Positions 22,232 to 35,426 of a stretch of DNA of 64,000 bases are shown here, piece by piece. This stretch comes from Hofstenia miamia (lineage: Eukaryota; Xenacoelomorpha; Acoela): positions 461,393 to 525,392 of the forward strand of contig SCFE01000079.1 of assembly GCA_004352715.1 (NCBI GenBank), given 5' to 3'. Position 1 is the stretch's first letter. Every line of letters begins with the position of its first letter. The notes beneath the pieces were generated by a model. That model did no database searches. It was not told where the DNA came from and worked only from the letters and a program-made list of their open reading frames with translations. Both the position numbers and the translations under genes were made by a program.

Positions 22232-24966
22232 TCGCATATTACGTTTTCGTATAAACAATCACGGCTCGTATGTCTGCAATCGAAATTTAAGAAAAATGAA
22301 TAGAATAAATTTTGCGGCACAAACCAGAATTTACGTTGTACATAGCTATTACATCCCATATGTTATTATAGAAATCTTTAAAAAAGACATTTCCGTATCG
22401 CTCTCTATATTTGTTACACCAGAAGGTATTGTTGGTCTCTAAATATCTGAAATTTATTACAAGTTGTGTTTAGTTTTAATGTACTACAGTACAACTATGT
22501 GTTATTTATTGATCAGTGGCGTATTGTGTCATTCGGGTATAGAGAACCTTTTTATGCATGGACTAGAATGGCATAGACTGGGTTGCACTGGACTACATCG
22601 GGATTGGAGTGGAGTGGCCTGTGCTGAACTTAAAAAATTAAACCAAAACGGAATTTGTAGTCTTTTATTATCGGAAAAAGCCTTTGCCTCTGCATGGAAA
22701 TATTTTTTGAAAGTAATGCTCATAATATGGAGCTCTTATTGAATCTGGACTGAGACCTCGGATTGTATTTGGGCCTGCCTCTTGAGGATCTGGGTCCACT
22801 TAAATCTCTGGGCGTGCCAAATGATAATGCTAACAAAACTGACCATTATTCATTGTTGGATAACTATCAAATCATCTGTCTTTCTAAAAAATTCAATTAT
22901 AAATCTTTTAAATCGTGCCTAAGTGTTGAATGATAGCAACAAATAACATAAACCGAGTAGTGTTGTAGCAAAAAAATGCATTTTATAATATCAGGATTTG
23001 CATAAAAAATCACATATAAATTTTATAATCGAATACTTTGGAATTTATTCTGGCTTTGGAATCAATCACTCATTGATATAATTTGAATCAATAAGTTTTA
23101 ACAACTTAAATGTATGTTAGAAATTGATATTATTACGTAATCACTGTTAGTGGTACATGTAGTGCAGTAGCAGCTTACATTTTTTTTATCAAAGCTTCAT
23201 GCGATTATTTTTAATGCATTATATTTATCGAAAAATTGCAAACAAATCTACTACAATAAATACATATTGAAAACAAATAATGAAAAGAATTAAATTGAAG
23301 ATTATAACCGCGTCGTAGAAACAGAGGATAGCTTTAAAATCATGTTTATCTTGAGTACAATGCGCTCTTATTTGAAGTAAAAAATGCCGCTCGCTTAAAA
23401 AGAACTGCGCTTCTCCTAAGAGGAAAATAATTGAACAATCCTCGAAAAATACGCAATAAAAACTAATGCATAAAGTGCAGCCACTGTCATAAGGATTTAG
23501 CAAGGGAATTAGTAACCTGTATATTAAATTGTACATGCTTCCGAAGTTAATAATCTAATGCAGGCGGCATATCAACTCTAATCAGTAGTTGTCATTATAG
23601 TTGCGAAAAACTGTTAGCATTTAAAAATGTTTTGCCAAAATTACCTATATTATTATTATTTTCCAAATAATTTGCAAAGGGTACTAGCCAAAGAATAGAG
23701 CATTAGGTAGAATTACTACCAGAAATACAGGACGATTGTTTCTTTAAAAAGGATGACAAAAATTAAAATGCACTTTCTAAATTATATATTGCACAGAGCA
23801 AGTATAAGTAAAGAATTTCCCTATTGGTAACACAGTAATGTGCTAGATTTCTTTGAAATTTCTTTTAGAATTTAATAGCGTTCTTAAAATACTTAATATT
23901 GACTTTGGTGCAAGATTTAGGCATAAATCAGGCCTAAAACGGACCAATCCGACCCACTTCAATAAAATACCATGAAAATACAAATATATGTAAAAAAAAA
24001 TGAACGTACATAAACATTGCATATCTACTAGCCGGCACGACATCCAATAGTGAAAATTTCAAAAACCTTCTATGGAATAGAAATTGGACGCTATATGGAT
24101 TTACCTAGATTACAATAGAATAATCACTTAATAAAATATTAGAAAAGAAGCCATTAAATGAAAGGAAATGGTATTCAAATATTTCCAGATTACGAAGTAA
24201 AATTTGGACGTTATTTGTACATTTGAAGCTATTAATTCGATATTAATTATTAACGCGCAGTGAGCAATTGAAAGAGTGTCAGATTCTATTGAATAAGTTG
24301 CTAGTCTGTGATGTAATTAAATATTATAACAAAACTAAATGCCATACTGCATAAATTATAAGCAGGTCTTGTAACACAAAGAATACTTATTTGTTTTAAA
24401 TTTTCTGCATCAGTAAAAAAGAGTAATGTAAGCAGAACAGTTTTTGTCTTTCAAATATAATGTTAGTCTTAGGTTGAATTACACAACCTGGTAATGTAAC
24501 CTTTATTAAGGCGTTGTTATTTTATCGATGTTGCCACTATATGTGGATTTTGAAAGTTGAGATTTAGGGTCTAATTAAAATATTGGATTAAATTGCAAGT
24601 TAAAAATACTCAAACAGCTTTAGTCTTACAATAAGTCACTGCAACACTAGCATCCATGATTTTTACCGATCTGAAATCGATTTCATTATTCAACTTTTAA
24701 TATTCATTCCCAATTGAAACATTTTTATAGGAATAACAACTGAGTAAAACTCTAAATGAGATTTATGAACAACTACATGATATGATGTATGCTCATTATT
24801 GATAAATTCCAATAGAAATGAATTTATAAAACGGGCAAATTTTTTCATTTCTGTCTAACAAAATTTCGTCGTAAAAATACTGAATCATAATGTAACTTTT
24901 GTAAACATCTACGAATTATATATTTTTGAATGAGATAAATTATTTTAACAAATTTTGAAATTTGAA

Positions 24967-24969
<3 letters not shown>
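22232..24969. other. Non-coding DNA with transposon-like ends
   Basis: No exon is recognised. At 22515 the text cagtggcgta matches the left terminus of the hAT-type family at 36253, but no matching right end was found. A degenerate short repeat (tggact.g.at motifs) occupies 22558-22618. Confidence 0.4.

Positions 24970-25008
<39 letters not shown>
24970..25008. repeat. TA microsatellite
   Basis: A pure TA run of about 39 bases. Confidence 0.9.
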
Positions 25009-25011
<3 letters not shown>

Positions 25012-25111
25012 GCAAAAAACGTTTGATAACAATTATCAATGGAACTGCTGCTGCCTGTTTAAAGAATTTAAATAGATTTAAATGCAATCATTTTCTGAAA
25101 AGGAAAACATC

Positions 25112-25440
25112 TTGTTAGAAATTTGGTACTCTGTAAGCTAGACTACTGCAATTCATTGTTACATTATCTACCATCTTACCAATTTTTTGCATTACAAAGT
25201 ACTTAAAACTATGAGGCTCCATTAATGTATAAATTAACGTGAGCCACTCACATTTCCATGCATGTTCATGAACTACATTGACTGCCCATTTCCAAGCGTA
25301 TTGAATTTCAAATTATTACAATCATGTTGAAAATTGCAAGCAGCTTGCCTATTCCAAAATGTCTTTGCAGTATGATTAAGCAGGATGTCAGCAACCCTGA
25401 ATCTACAATACATAAACTAGAGACTTGCGGCTAATTCCCA
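25112..25440 (+). pseudogene. CR1/L2-like LINE, decayed C-terminal ORF2 region
   Basis: Translation shows the well-known post-polymerase block of CR1/L2/Rex-type non-LTR retrotransposons. LDYCNSLLHYLP is encoded at about 25138-25173. Further on comes HELH followed by a TGA stop where the family has Trp, then LPISKRIEFQI (about 25266-25313). Frameshifts and stops lie between and after these blocks. Full ORF2 encodes an endonuclease and a reverse transcriptase that copy the RNA at the nick. Here only the tail is visible, consistent with 5' truncation. The motif match is strong. The exact clade (CR1 versus L2) is not resolved. Confidence 0.8.
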
Positions 25441-26040
25441 CTCACTAACATTTTTAATATATGTATGTTCACTTGCATAATCTTGAGCTCACAAATAATA
25501 TTTAAGAAATACAATGCAATAAAAGCACGGATTTATGAATTGAAAACGTAGCAATTAATCAAAGTCAACATTTAAAACGAAAATGAAATGAAATGCACAT
25601 TTTATTCATTAACAACATAAAATATATTGTTACGGCAAACTCTAGTTAACTTGTAATAAATATAATAAGAGCACCATCAGGCCTTCTCATACCCGCAAAT
25701 CGCTAACACAAACCCAATGCTGCTATGTTACTAACTAGAAAATTTGAAAGAATCTTTTTCAACTGGGTCCCAATTCCAAACTTTGCAATTCGTTTCCCGA
25801 TTATCTGAAGAAAGTTTTTTTATTAAATTTTTTCTAGGTTGTTGGTTTTATTATTACCCGTACCTGTAATGATTTATGATTTTTGCATTTGAAAAGAATG
25901 AAATATTCTATAGAATTTAGCACTACTTTTCATATAAAATAGAAAAAACATGTGCTTGAATGATATCTTATTTGTAAAGGCTAAGTAACAAAAATTAGTG
26001 CTGTAAAAAATTTCAAGAATTTTTTTTTAAAATCATCTTA

Positions 26041-26041
<1 letters not shown>
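25441..26041. other. AT-rich non-coding DNA
   Basis: No features are supported; this may include the 3' UTR of the LINE fragment to the left. Confidence 0.4.

Positions 26042-26078
<37 letters not shown>
26042..26078. repeat. TA microsatellite
   Basis: A pure TA run of about 36 bases. Confidence 0.9.
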
Positions 26079-26080
<2 letters not shown>

Positions 26081-26780
26081 CATGTAATTGAAATCCTGTT
26101 TCAACATTACCTAATTTAGCAAGAAATCATTAAAGATTTCCACGTGTGTTGTTCAATAAAAAATGTTTCCGCATTTTCTACAAGAATTTCTAATTGAAGC
26201 ATATCAAAGGGAGAAAATAACAATGCCTCCAAACCTTCAAAATAAAGTATACTGTTTGTGCTGCTATTTTATTAATTAGTTAGACGCAAAATAAAAATGA
26301 CAAAAATAAATTATGCAAAACATAACTTAGATAAAATGTACTCAGATATATATCAAGTTACATTTCAGTAGGGGGTATGCTTTCATCTCTATTAAAATTT
26401 CCATTGCAAATCTTAAATAGAGAGAAAACATATATGTTCTGAATAAACACTTAAAGCAAAAAGCGGATGGGGGATCTACGCCATCTGAATATAAATTTGT
26501 TTATACATTAAGTGTTGCTATGCTTGTTCAATTTTATCCCAAAATATTAATGATTCCTTGCTTATATGCATCAAATGAAAAAAAATCATTTTATGTCATT
26601 GGCAACGGAAGTAAGCATTGAAGTGGTTGATAAATGTCTTTACATTGCTGCTCACTGATAAATAAATTCTATACTTTTCTTTAAATTTAAATCAATCACA
26701 TTTTTCTAGTCAATTTTAGTATAGGTTGTCGTGAGATTTTACCTAATTCTAAAATATCCACAAAGTGCTGTAATTTCTAT

Positions 26781-27158
26781 GTATATATATATATATATAC
26801 ACAGTAATTATATATAGAAGTGTAATCGTAAATATTTATCTTCCCCCTATATTTGCTGATGATGATTTTCAGAATTGAACCAGTTCTATATTTTTCATAG
26901 CATTTAAGAATGAATACATATATATATATATATATATATTCATATATATANNNNNNNNNNNNNNNNNNNNNNNNNNNNNNNNNNNNNNNNNNNNNNNNNN
27001 NNNNNNNNNNNNNNNNNNNNNNNNNNNNNNNNNNNNNNNNNNNNNNNNNNNNNNNNNNNNNNNNNNNNNNNNNNNNNNNNNNNNNNNNNNNNNNNNNNNN
27101 NNNNNNNNNNNNNNNNNNNNNNNNNNNNNNNNTATATATATATATATATATATATATA
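26781..27158. repeat. TA microsatellites and gap
   Basis: TA runs lie at 26781-26800, 26917-26950 and 27133-27158, with Ns at 26951-27132. The second and third probably belong to one unassembled tract. Confidence 0.85.
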
Positions 27159-28071
27159 GGATCAAGAATTCAAGTTTAATCGAAAAAATTAATAATCATT
27201 GTGATTGGCCTAGTTCACCTGTTCTTTGAAAACCACAAACTGTTTAACTCATTTTCAAACAATTTTCCCCAAATTTATTTGGAAAATTCCCAATCGTGGG
27301 TTATTTTTTTCGATGTAATTGTAAACATTTATACAAAGGAGCTTTTGTTTCTGAAGTTCTGGACAATTTTAACTATTTTTTATGAAAATTTCGATTTTTT
27401 TGAAATTTAGATTCAGATAATCGCATGAGAAAAACAGCTGCCTACGACTATTGCTTTTGATATAGATTTGCAGCACAAGTTCAGCGGTGGTGCATCATGG
27501 GTAAAGTCAGGGTTAATAATGTCTATAAAGGATCGCAGTCTGTCCATATTTTACAGGGTAATTGAAAAATGCTTTCAGATGATCTTGGTTAAATCATGAG
27601 TTATGAACATCTAAATTATTTTGAAGAAATCTTCACAGGTTTTATGGAAATCCTGAGTAGCTTAAAGGTAAACTGTAACTACGTACATAAAATTTGTGGT
27701 GATTTAAAATATGATGAACATTTTATGCACGCATAAAAATGAATAAGAAATACGAAAATGACAGATATCTCCGTTTTTGATGCTCATATACTTTTTAAGG
27801 CTAAGTTGATGCAACATATGCAAATCATGTTAGGCACCGGCTTTGCGATAAAGCATGTCTACAAAAATAGAAACAAATGCTGGGCTTTGTTATTACGGAA
27901 GTGGCTGAACTGAGAACCTTCCTATACAAAGCTTCAATTTCTTAAAATTAAAAAGATTTGATATGCAACTAGGACAATCGTTGGGAACCTCAATTTCTCC
28001 CAGTTATCCCTGTTCCTTAGCCTCTGGCTTAATTGCTACATCCATGGGATTAGATGACTGATTAACATGAG
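27159..28071. other. AT-rich non-coding DNA
   Basis: No exon is recognised. A slightly GC-richer stretch at 27478-27560 has no motif I can name. Confidence 0.4.
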
Positions 28072-28411
28072 CAGACTTGTCAACGAGCCGACATTTCCAA
28101 GCTCGGCTCGGGGCGTTTAAATTTTGTGTAAGTTCGGCTCGGCTCGCCACATAAAATCTTTAAATGAGGCTCGTTTTAGCTCGGTATTTTTCTAAAAATA
28201 TTGTGCTCAAAGAATTTTTTACATAGCTCTTCCTATTATTTAATAAACATTTTTTAAATAAGATTATAGAAAAGGCATACTGACTGCAAAAAATAAGAAA
28301 AAGCTCTATAATCAAATTAAAAGCAGAACTATAAACTTGATTTCCCTAAAATAGGCTCGTTTTGGGCTCGTTGTATATCAAATACTGGGCTCAAGCTCGT
28401 TGACAAGTCTG
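28072..28411. mobile_element. 340-bp hAT-type MITE with GCTCG sub-terminal motifs
   Basis: Perfect 17-bp terminal inverted repeats: cagacttgtcaacgagc at 28072-28088 and its exact complement at 28395-28411. Flanks are aacatgag (28064-28071) and aaaatgag (28412-28419), an 8-bp target duplication with one mismatch, as expected for hAT. The pentamer gctcg recurs at least ten times near both ends, resembling sub-terminal transposase-binding arrays. The interior is AT-rich and non-coding. Confidence 0.9.
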
Positions 28412-28621
28412 AAAATGAGCCTGAATGTTCAGAGAAAAATCGCTAATATTTTTATGTACAAAACCAAATCAATTATCAATAAATGTATTAATATCACAAG
28501 ATTTCAAAGTCTCGCAATAGGCTTGAAGAAATTTTTTTGATAATGCAGATTACGGTTGATAATAGATTTTATGTCATTCATTGACGTTTTTATTAACTAT
28601 TATGTAAACAAATATTGAAAA

Positions 28622-28938
28622 ACACTATTCCTAAGGTAGCAATGGAAGCGGGTCAACAATATGGACACGAACCAACCTGACCCATCAATTGATTTTGAAA
28701 ACTGACCCATAGCGACCCATCCCAATTTTCTATAAATATGGAGATAATAATATGTTATGAATCTTTGTAAATAAAAGCAAAATATAAAAAATGTCATACT
28801 TTTGATGTAGAAAAATATTATTCATATATTTTTTGTTGCAAATCGCAATTTCAGTTACTTTTCCCACCTCAAATATTTTGTTACTCTAACCAACTCGACC
28901 CAATTTTGCGTATCGAGTCAACTAGGTTCAAACACTGG
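28622..28938. mobile_element. Possible hAT-like element with GGGTC motifs
   Basis: Repeated gggtc/gaccc motifs lie near both ends (28651-28720 and 28880-28925), and the right end reads aacactgg. The termini pair poorly and no 8-bp duplication was found, so limits are approximate and the assignment is tentative. Confidence 0.35.
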
Positions 28939-29913
28939 TTTTTATCAATATATTTGCAAAAGATTAAAAAGCATATAGATATATTTCAAGATTCAAGGAA
29001 ATTATTTAAACCTGCTTCTTGGAATCAAACATATATTCTAAAATTTTTCGAAAAATTAAAATATGATCGATCTGCATTGCAATCAACGTTACATTTGCAC
29101 CACAGTTATATTATTAAATGATAACAGAATTTTGTAGGCATAAACAGGAAATATTCTACTTACAACAATTATATCAATATAATACCCTTCAGGTGTACAG
29201 CTGCAGATATTTATTTTTGTTTACGGTTTTCTATTTTGTAGTTCTTGCGTTACATCGGTATTTGTCTATTTATATTGATGTCAAACAAGCAGACAAATGG
29301 CAATATTTTACACAGATTTATACAAAATCATTAAAAACATATAATTTGGCCATAATCACGCTCCAAATTTGAATTACATAAATCTTTCTGTAGATATACA
29401 TAGGGATCCAAACTATTTGCAGGTGCAAAATAGTATTGCACAAGTGCGCTAAATACGGGTCGTGTATCTGCAGTAACATTTTGAGGTCATGAAAGATGCA
29501 GTTGGGACAAAAGATACGGGCACCTATGTGATCTCTAGGATCCCATTAAATATTTCTTCTAAGCAACGTCGTGCAGACGATCCTGCAAACAAAATGCAGC
29601 AAATTTTACTGAAGATTGTGTTCCAATAATTTGCAAGTAACGATCTTATCCTGTGTTGCAGACAGTTTTTGTAAAGTATATTGCTTAAACTTGGAGAGTG
29701 ACATTTATTCATCAAGACAAATCTACTTGGACATTTACATTTGATATTAAATTTCATGCAAAAAAAATTCAATACAAATGTATACAAACAAGCTCGACTA
29801 TTGGAACTACGATGTGGAAATACAGTAGTACATTTTAATATTAACATTAGTTTTCCAGATTACTGAAAGGATACATAATTGTCACTTGTTTGAGCTAGCC
29901 ATGCAATACATCC

Positions 29914-29916
<3 letters not shown>
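28939..29916. other. Non-coding DNA with weak open frames
   Basis: Two successive plus frames (28906-29121 and 29118-29372) and a 107-codon minus frame (29524-29847) are open. They have no splice pairing, ATG context or recognised motif. Confidence 0.35.
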
Positions 29917-29961
<45 letters not shown>

Positions 29962-30181
29962 TATCAAAAATTTCTAAACATGAACTCAAGTTATACTAGT
30001 TTCTCACTTATAATAAATAAATTTTGTAGAAGGCAAAATTTTCAGCAAATGAAATTAGTTAGGAAGTAAAATGTTAAATTTCAAATTTTCTATTTTTGAA
30101 AAAAAACACACAATATGGGCCCATATAAAATATTCTTACATATGTAGCTCATATATATATATATATATATATGTATTATAT
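29917..30181. repeat. TA microsatellites
   Basis: Two TA tracts, 29917-29964 and 30149-30181, are separated by AT-rich sequence. Confidence 0.85.
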
Positions 30182-31337
30182 GTATACATATACTTTACAC
30201 ATTTCAGTCGTTACATTATCTGTTATATAGAGATTTCGTATAGTAAGACTTTCATACCAAATTTTCAGTATTCAGGGCCCTTTTTCATTGGGAAAACTGA
30301 TTAAGAATATTTTCAGTTTTACAATCAACAAAACAAAACTGAATTCTTACAATGTTTTATTGGGTTGAAAATATTTTTGAATGCATTAATTGATTTAAAC
30401 AATTTATGTCAAGCAACGCCTGTTTTATCGACAGCAGATTGTATTTAATAACAATAAGAAATGTCTCAATTCTTTTTGTGCTGAAATTGGTTCGCACAAG
30501 CACTGTTAATTTTTACTTCTGTCAGAAATCAATTTAAAAATTATGTTCTTTTTTAAATACTTTCCACACCAATTATGTTTCATTGTTTAGGAGAACTACA
30601 TTTCATTACTTTAACGGATATCAGCTAGATGGCGTTAGATATCTTTTTGCCCAATACAAAGGATTTTTTATTTTGATGAAGCTGTAAAAAACTGAGCTGG
30701 TGCTTCATGTTTTCAGGGGATATTAAAATATCAAGAATTTTAATTTTACACGGTTTGCAACTACTTAATTGTAATTTAATGCAGAAAAATTAAATCTAGA
30801 AATCAAGTGCAAGATCTATTAAATTTAGAACATACATTCTTCAAAAACTAGGTCGACATAAAATATGATAATTTAATTCATTTAATTAATTTTTTTAGCA
30901 AATAAAGTCATGTTTAGAGGAATTGTATTACCTGAAACATTGCCTGGCTTTGAATATTTCATTTAATATTTTGTATATGCAAGTCGTGGCGCATCCCGAG
31001 CGAGAGAGGATACATAGTGCATGTACCTTTCAAGACATTGAGTTGCCTATTTTTCATGAGAATTGCGACAAATATGCATATAATAAGCGGCTACCTTGAA
31101 ATTTTTATGTAAAATTTTACCTAATTAATTCTGTAATCCCATAAAATAACTGTGCTTGCCTCTAACATGCGCATAGTCAAGTAATTTACTCTACATATGT
31201 AGCACTACAAAGGGTGAGTTCGGCAAAGGAAAACACAAAAGTTCAAATTTTACTAAAAACTTCTTCAACGAGAGGAAAATATCTAAACATCAGTGGTGGA
31301 TTTAAGGGAGAACTATGCTATGGGACTGCAGTCCTCA
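30182..31337. other. AT-rich non-coding DNA, transposon-like end near the gap
   Basis: No exon is recognised. At 31291 the text cagtggtggatttaag resembles the 'cagtggcggat' termini common to animal DNA transposons. The following sequence is lost in the gap. Confidence 0.35.
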
Positions 31338-32126
31338 NNNNNNNNNNNNNNNNNNNNNNNNNNNNNNNNNNNNNNNNNNNNNNNNNNNNNNNNNNNNNNN
31401 NNNNNNNNNNNNNNNNNNNNNNNNNNNNNNNNNNNNNNNNNNNNNNNNNNNNNNNNNNNNNNNNNNNNNNNNNNNNNNNNNNNNNNNNNNNNNNNNNNNN
31501 NNNNNNNNNNNNNNNNNNNNNNNNNNNNNNNNNNNNNNNNNNNNNNNNNNNNNNNNNNNNNNNNNNNNNNNNNNNNNNNNNNNNNNNNNNNNNNNNNNNN
31601 NNNNNNNNNNNNNNNNNNNNNNNNNNNNNNNNNNNNNNNNNNNNNNNNNNNNNNNNNNNNNNNNNNNNNNNNNNNNNNNNNNNNNNNNNNNNNNNNNNNN
31701 NNNNNNNNNNNNNNNNNNNNNNNNNNNNNNNNNNNNNNNNNNNNNNNNNNNNNNNNNNNNNNNNNNNNNNNNNNNNNNNNNNNNNNNNNNNNNNNNNNNN
31801 NNNNNNNNNNNNNNNNNNNNNNNNNNNNNNNNNNNNNNNNNNNNNNNNNNNNNNNNNNNNNNNNNNNNNNNNNNNNNNNNNNNNNNNNNNNNNNNNNNNN
31901 NNNNNNNNNNNNNNNNNNNNNNNNNNNNNNNNNNNNNNNNNNNNNNNNNNNNNNNNNNNNNNNNNNNNNNNNNNNNNNNNNNNNNNNNNNNNNNNNNNNN
32001 NNNNNNNNNNNNNNNNNNNNNNNNNNNNNNNNNNNNNNNNNNNNNNNNNNNNNNNNNNNNNNNNNNNNNNNNNNNNNNNNNNNNNNNNNNNNNNNNNNNN
32101 NNNNNNNNNNNNNNNNNNNNNNNNNN
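31338..32126. other. Assembly gap (789 N)
   Basis: Sequence is missing. Unlike most gaps in this window it is not flanked by TA repeats; the flanks look like transposon-derived DNA, so an interspersed repeat may have caused the break. Confidence 0.8.
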
Positions 32127-32475
32127 CCCCAGATATTTGTAGTTGGCCACGTCCCTGCTTTTTCAAATGCTATATCATACACAATCAAAGTGTTCAATGA
32201 TACTGGAACTTTGTATAAAATACATAGCTGTACACTGGTCAATTTAAGATTGTTAATTACATTAATGAAACAACATGTCGGATGTTCTGTACACCCAAGG
32301 TATTTGCCAGAGGCCATGTAGAGTCATCAAAATTCAATCCTGCTACGCCTTAATAGCAATCAAGCAAGCAACCACTATGGCGTGGATTGCCTTAGCCCTC
32401 ATTGTTGTGATTCATTGACTGGTGTGCTAAGATGAACACGGACAAGTATATCAGCGGAAAGTTTAGTCAAGTAAC

Positions 32476-32970
32476 TCCTATTCCAAAATCCCAAAAAAGG
32501 AAATTAATGAAGTCTCTAGTTATCGTCCAGTCACAAATCTTAGTTTTATATCCAATGTCATTAAAAAGCAATTGAAAAGTAATTTTTCTCATTTCTTGAA
32601 ATCACCCAAATACTACGCTATGCATCAATCAGGTTATAAGAAACATCATTCTGTGGAGACAGTTATTCTTGTATTGAAGGATGATATTCTAAAGGCAAAA
32701 GAGGCCGATAATGTTGATATTACTCGATTAGAGCGCTGCCTTTGACCTTATCAATCATGATCTTTTGCAAAGAATTTTACGCAAATGTGGTATTAGCGGA
32801 ATTGCACACATGTGGATGATGTCTTACATTTCTGGTCGTTCTATTGATGTGAAACTGAATGATCTACAATGTCAAAATGTTCCGCAAAGATCAATACTTG
32901 GACCGGTACTTTTTACTATATTCAATGCATTTATTAGTCACTACTGTACTAGCTTGAATATAATTTTTTA
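32476..32970 (+). pseudogene. CR1/L2-like LINE reverse transcriptase fragment, frameshifted
   Basis: Conserved non-LTR reverse transcriptase blocks appear in order: TPIPK, then SYRPVTNLSFISNVIKK (RT block 1), QSGYKKHHSVET (block 2), AAFDLINHDLLQ (block 3, the first catalytic Asp), a GISGIAHMWMMSYISGR segment, and VPQRSILGPVLFTIF (block 4, usually VPQGSVLGP). The YxDD block should follow but is absent, since the homology stops near 32950. A frameshift lies just before the AAFD motif (about 32725-32740), and the Gly of VPQG is replaced by Arg, so the copy is dead. It is separate from the C-terminal LINE fragment at 25112, though possibly the same family. Confidence 0.85.
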
Positions 32971-32994
32971 TTAGCTATGTATTACAACAAAATT

Positions 32995-33181
32995 AAAATG
33001 TCCACCAGCACCGCGCCGCAACCCATATGGCACTTGAAATTTAGTACCTGCACTGCACCGCACCCGCCTTCATCTTTGATGAGGAATCAACATTTATTCA
33101 AATCTAGAATGAACAATATTATGCAAACATCTAGTTTAAGAGTTTTAGTACCCCTTATCAGAAATTTCTACATCCGTCCCT
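32995..33181. mobile_element. GC-rich DNA transposon fragment
   Basis: Repeated ccgcgccgc/caccgcaccc motifs lie at 33008-33070, and the segment ends acatccgtccctg at 33169-33181. Its complement, cagggacggatgt, is a typical terminal repeat of animal hAT-like elements. The left terminus is uncertain. Confidence 0.4.
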
Positions 33182-33766
33182 GGTAAACACCGAGTGGGGT
33201 CTAGATCTCGCAGACTAGGGCACCGCCGGATTTTACATCTGAAACGAATTAGAGAAAGATTTTTCTTCCTATGATGTACAAATTTGAAAAAAGGCTTTAT
33301 GTTTGTTTTAAATATAACTGTAAGTCAATCCCAAACCATGGCTTATCTTCAATAATAAATTAGATGTCATCAACTGATAAATTCTATACATTTTACCACA
33401 TGAAAAATTCTGTTTCCAGAGGCACGTGAAATTTGGTTTCCAATTTTAATTTATTCTTCAATGGGATAACGGCAATGTTTGGAACAGGAGTGTATAAGGT
33501 TATTACTTAATAAAGATTATTGGATACTTTCCAAAATTTCGTTTCTGGTTAGAAATTATAAACAAATTATATGTGTTAGTTTAGTTGATAATATGTTCAT
33601 AAATTAGCCTGTTATTGAAAAAATTTAGTTTTCTCATACAGTTTAGTGTTAATTATTTCCACTCTGACTAATATAAATAGTGGTTTCGTTCGTTGTGTTC
33701 AAATTACTGATTTTTAATTAGCCTCCTAATAAAAGAGTACGTTAAATTTGCAACATCGCAAATAGA

Positions 33767-33973
33767 GTGGAAAATTTTATTGAAACAGATAGATTCGTTA
33801 ATAAGTGCAGGAAACGCTCAGGTCTTGTCAATATTGTACAATTTTTTGTTAATAAAAGTCAATCTCCGAAGATAAAAGAATTATTGCATTCTAAGTCCTT
33901 GAATGTTGTGACGAGGCTGGTTTGCGATGGAAGATTAACAAAAGATAAATCTATTCCTTACGAGGATTTTTAA
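33767..33973 (+). CDS. Unassigned open frame, possible exon remnant
   Basis: 69 codons are open, ending in TAA, with a lysine-rich, protein-like composition (segments such as NIVQFFVNKSQSPKIKELLH and VTRLVCDGRLTKD). No in-frame ATG opens it, and the frame is open back to a stop near 33743. A weak acceptor (caaatag) lies near 33764. No family is recognised. It may be a terminal exon, a transposon remnant or chance. Confidence 0.2.
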   Translation: MENFIETDRFVNKCRKRSGLVNIVQFFVNKSQSPKIKELLHSKSLNVVTRLVCDGRLTKDKSIPYEDF

Positions 33974-34591
33974 TTGAGGTAAATGGAAAATATTCTCAAG
34001 CAAGTGTTTGTTTTGCACCGTGAGAGTGAAGTGTCATTGAAAATGTACTAATTATCGCATCATTTTTTAATTTATACTCATTTTTGGTGGAAAATGACAA
34101 CGTCAGTTGGATGGATGCACACATTTTTTAAACTAGTACAGATTTACCATTTCAGCTGTAATTCATTTGGTTACAAGGATATTTGTTTAAAATAAGTTAA
34201 ATCTAGCAATTACTATTTAAAGTTCTGGAAAAATTTCTTCATTGGGGATGAACACTAAAATTTAAAAATTTACTAAACTTTGATAGAAAATGGAAAGTTC
34301 AGTTATTATGAAAAGATCAGGGTTATTTCTCAAGTAAAATTTAATAATATTTATTATATAAAAATGGAAAATTTAAACAAAATTTATCAGTCAGATAGCG
34401 GCTAAGACTTTTATTACTTAACATTAAATGAATGCGGAAATAGCAAATACTTCTAAATGAAAGGCTATTATTGGCATATGGCGATCAAGTTATTATTGGG
34501 ACATAAGTAAATAACAATAATGAAAATACGCAAATACTACCTTTTTTAGACATTTGCTGATTTTTCTGTACGGATTTTTCTGAAAATGTAA

Positions 34592-34593
<2 letters not shown>
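33974..34593. other. AT-rich non-coding DNA
   Basis: No features are supported. Confidence 0.45.
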
Positions 34594-34640
<47 letters not shown>

Positions 34641-34808
34641 AAGTTAACACTATTCGCAAGAAACTAAATTCTCGTTATTCAGTAGGCTATGATGTGAACA
34701 TGAACATCAAATATATATAAGCAATTATTAGCAAAAAAAACTAAGAAAAAGTGAAAGAGTTAAAATGATGTGGTTGTAATTGACTAACGTGTCTCANNNN
34801 NNNNNNNN

Positions 34809-34844
<36 letters not shown>

Positions 34845-35000
34845 AAGTTAACACTATTCGCAAGAAACTAAATTCTCGTTATTCAGTAGGCTATGATGTG
34901 AACATGAACATCAAATATATATAAGCAATTATTAGCAAAAAAAACTAAGAAAAAGTGAAAGAGTTAAAATGATGTGGTTGTAATTGACTAACGTGTCTCA
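34594..35000. repeat. TA microsatellite and gap with duplicated flanks (assembly artefact)
   Basis: About 190 bases ending gtgtctca (about 34607-34796) are repeated at about 34811-35000, including the TA run at the start, with 12 Ns between. Identity is complete apart from TA length. This is best read as unmerged overlapping contig ends. Confidence 0.85.
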
Positions 35001-35426
35001 ACGCTGTTAAATTGCGTTTAATTAAAAGGGGGCCATATCATAGACTGGCTCTTTAATAATCCTTGGTTTGTTTTCCAGACTCGTATTTTAAATTGCTGTG
35101 AATGTTTGAAAGAAATCCTTGTAAACTCTAGTTATGAATCACAAATCAATTTTGATGTTGATTGTGTAAGTGTAAACAGTCCTTGGATTTGATTGATTTT
35201 TACAAGCAAACAGTCAAAATCTGATAAACGTTGTCTATGATAGTACTCAATTTATTCTTAATCATTATTTGAAATTCCTCATAATGTTTACTGAATTAAT
35301 ATCTACTTTAAAAGCTCCATTACAATGCAGGTCAACACAATGGCTTAAATAAGAAATCAACTGCTGTAAGTTAACTTAAGACAAGATATTTCTGCACGTT
35401 CTTTAATCCTTTTCAGAGATTGTGAG

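Noticed and set aside
29524-29847. 107-codon minus-strand frame
   Set aside because: Cysteine- and serine-rich text with no family resemblance or splice signals; could be decayed transposon but cannot be supported.
31291-33181. One large DNA transposon bounded by cagtggtggat and its complement-like atccgtccctg
   Set aside because: The two ends match at only about two thirds of positions, a gap and a LINE fragment lie between them, and no target duplication is seen.
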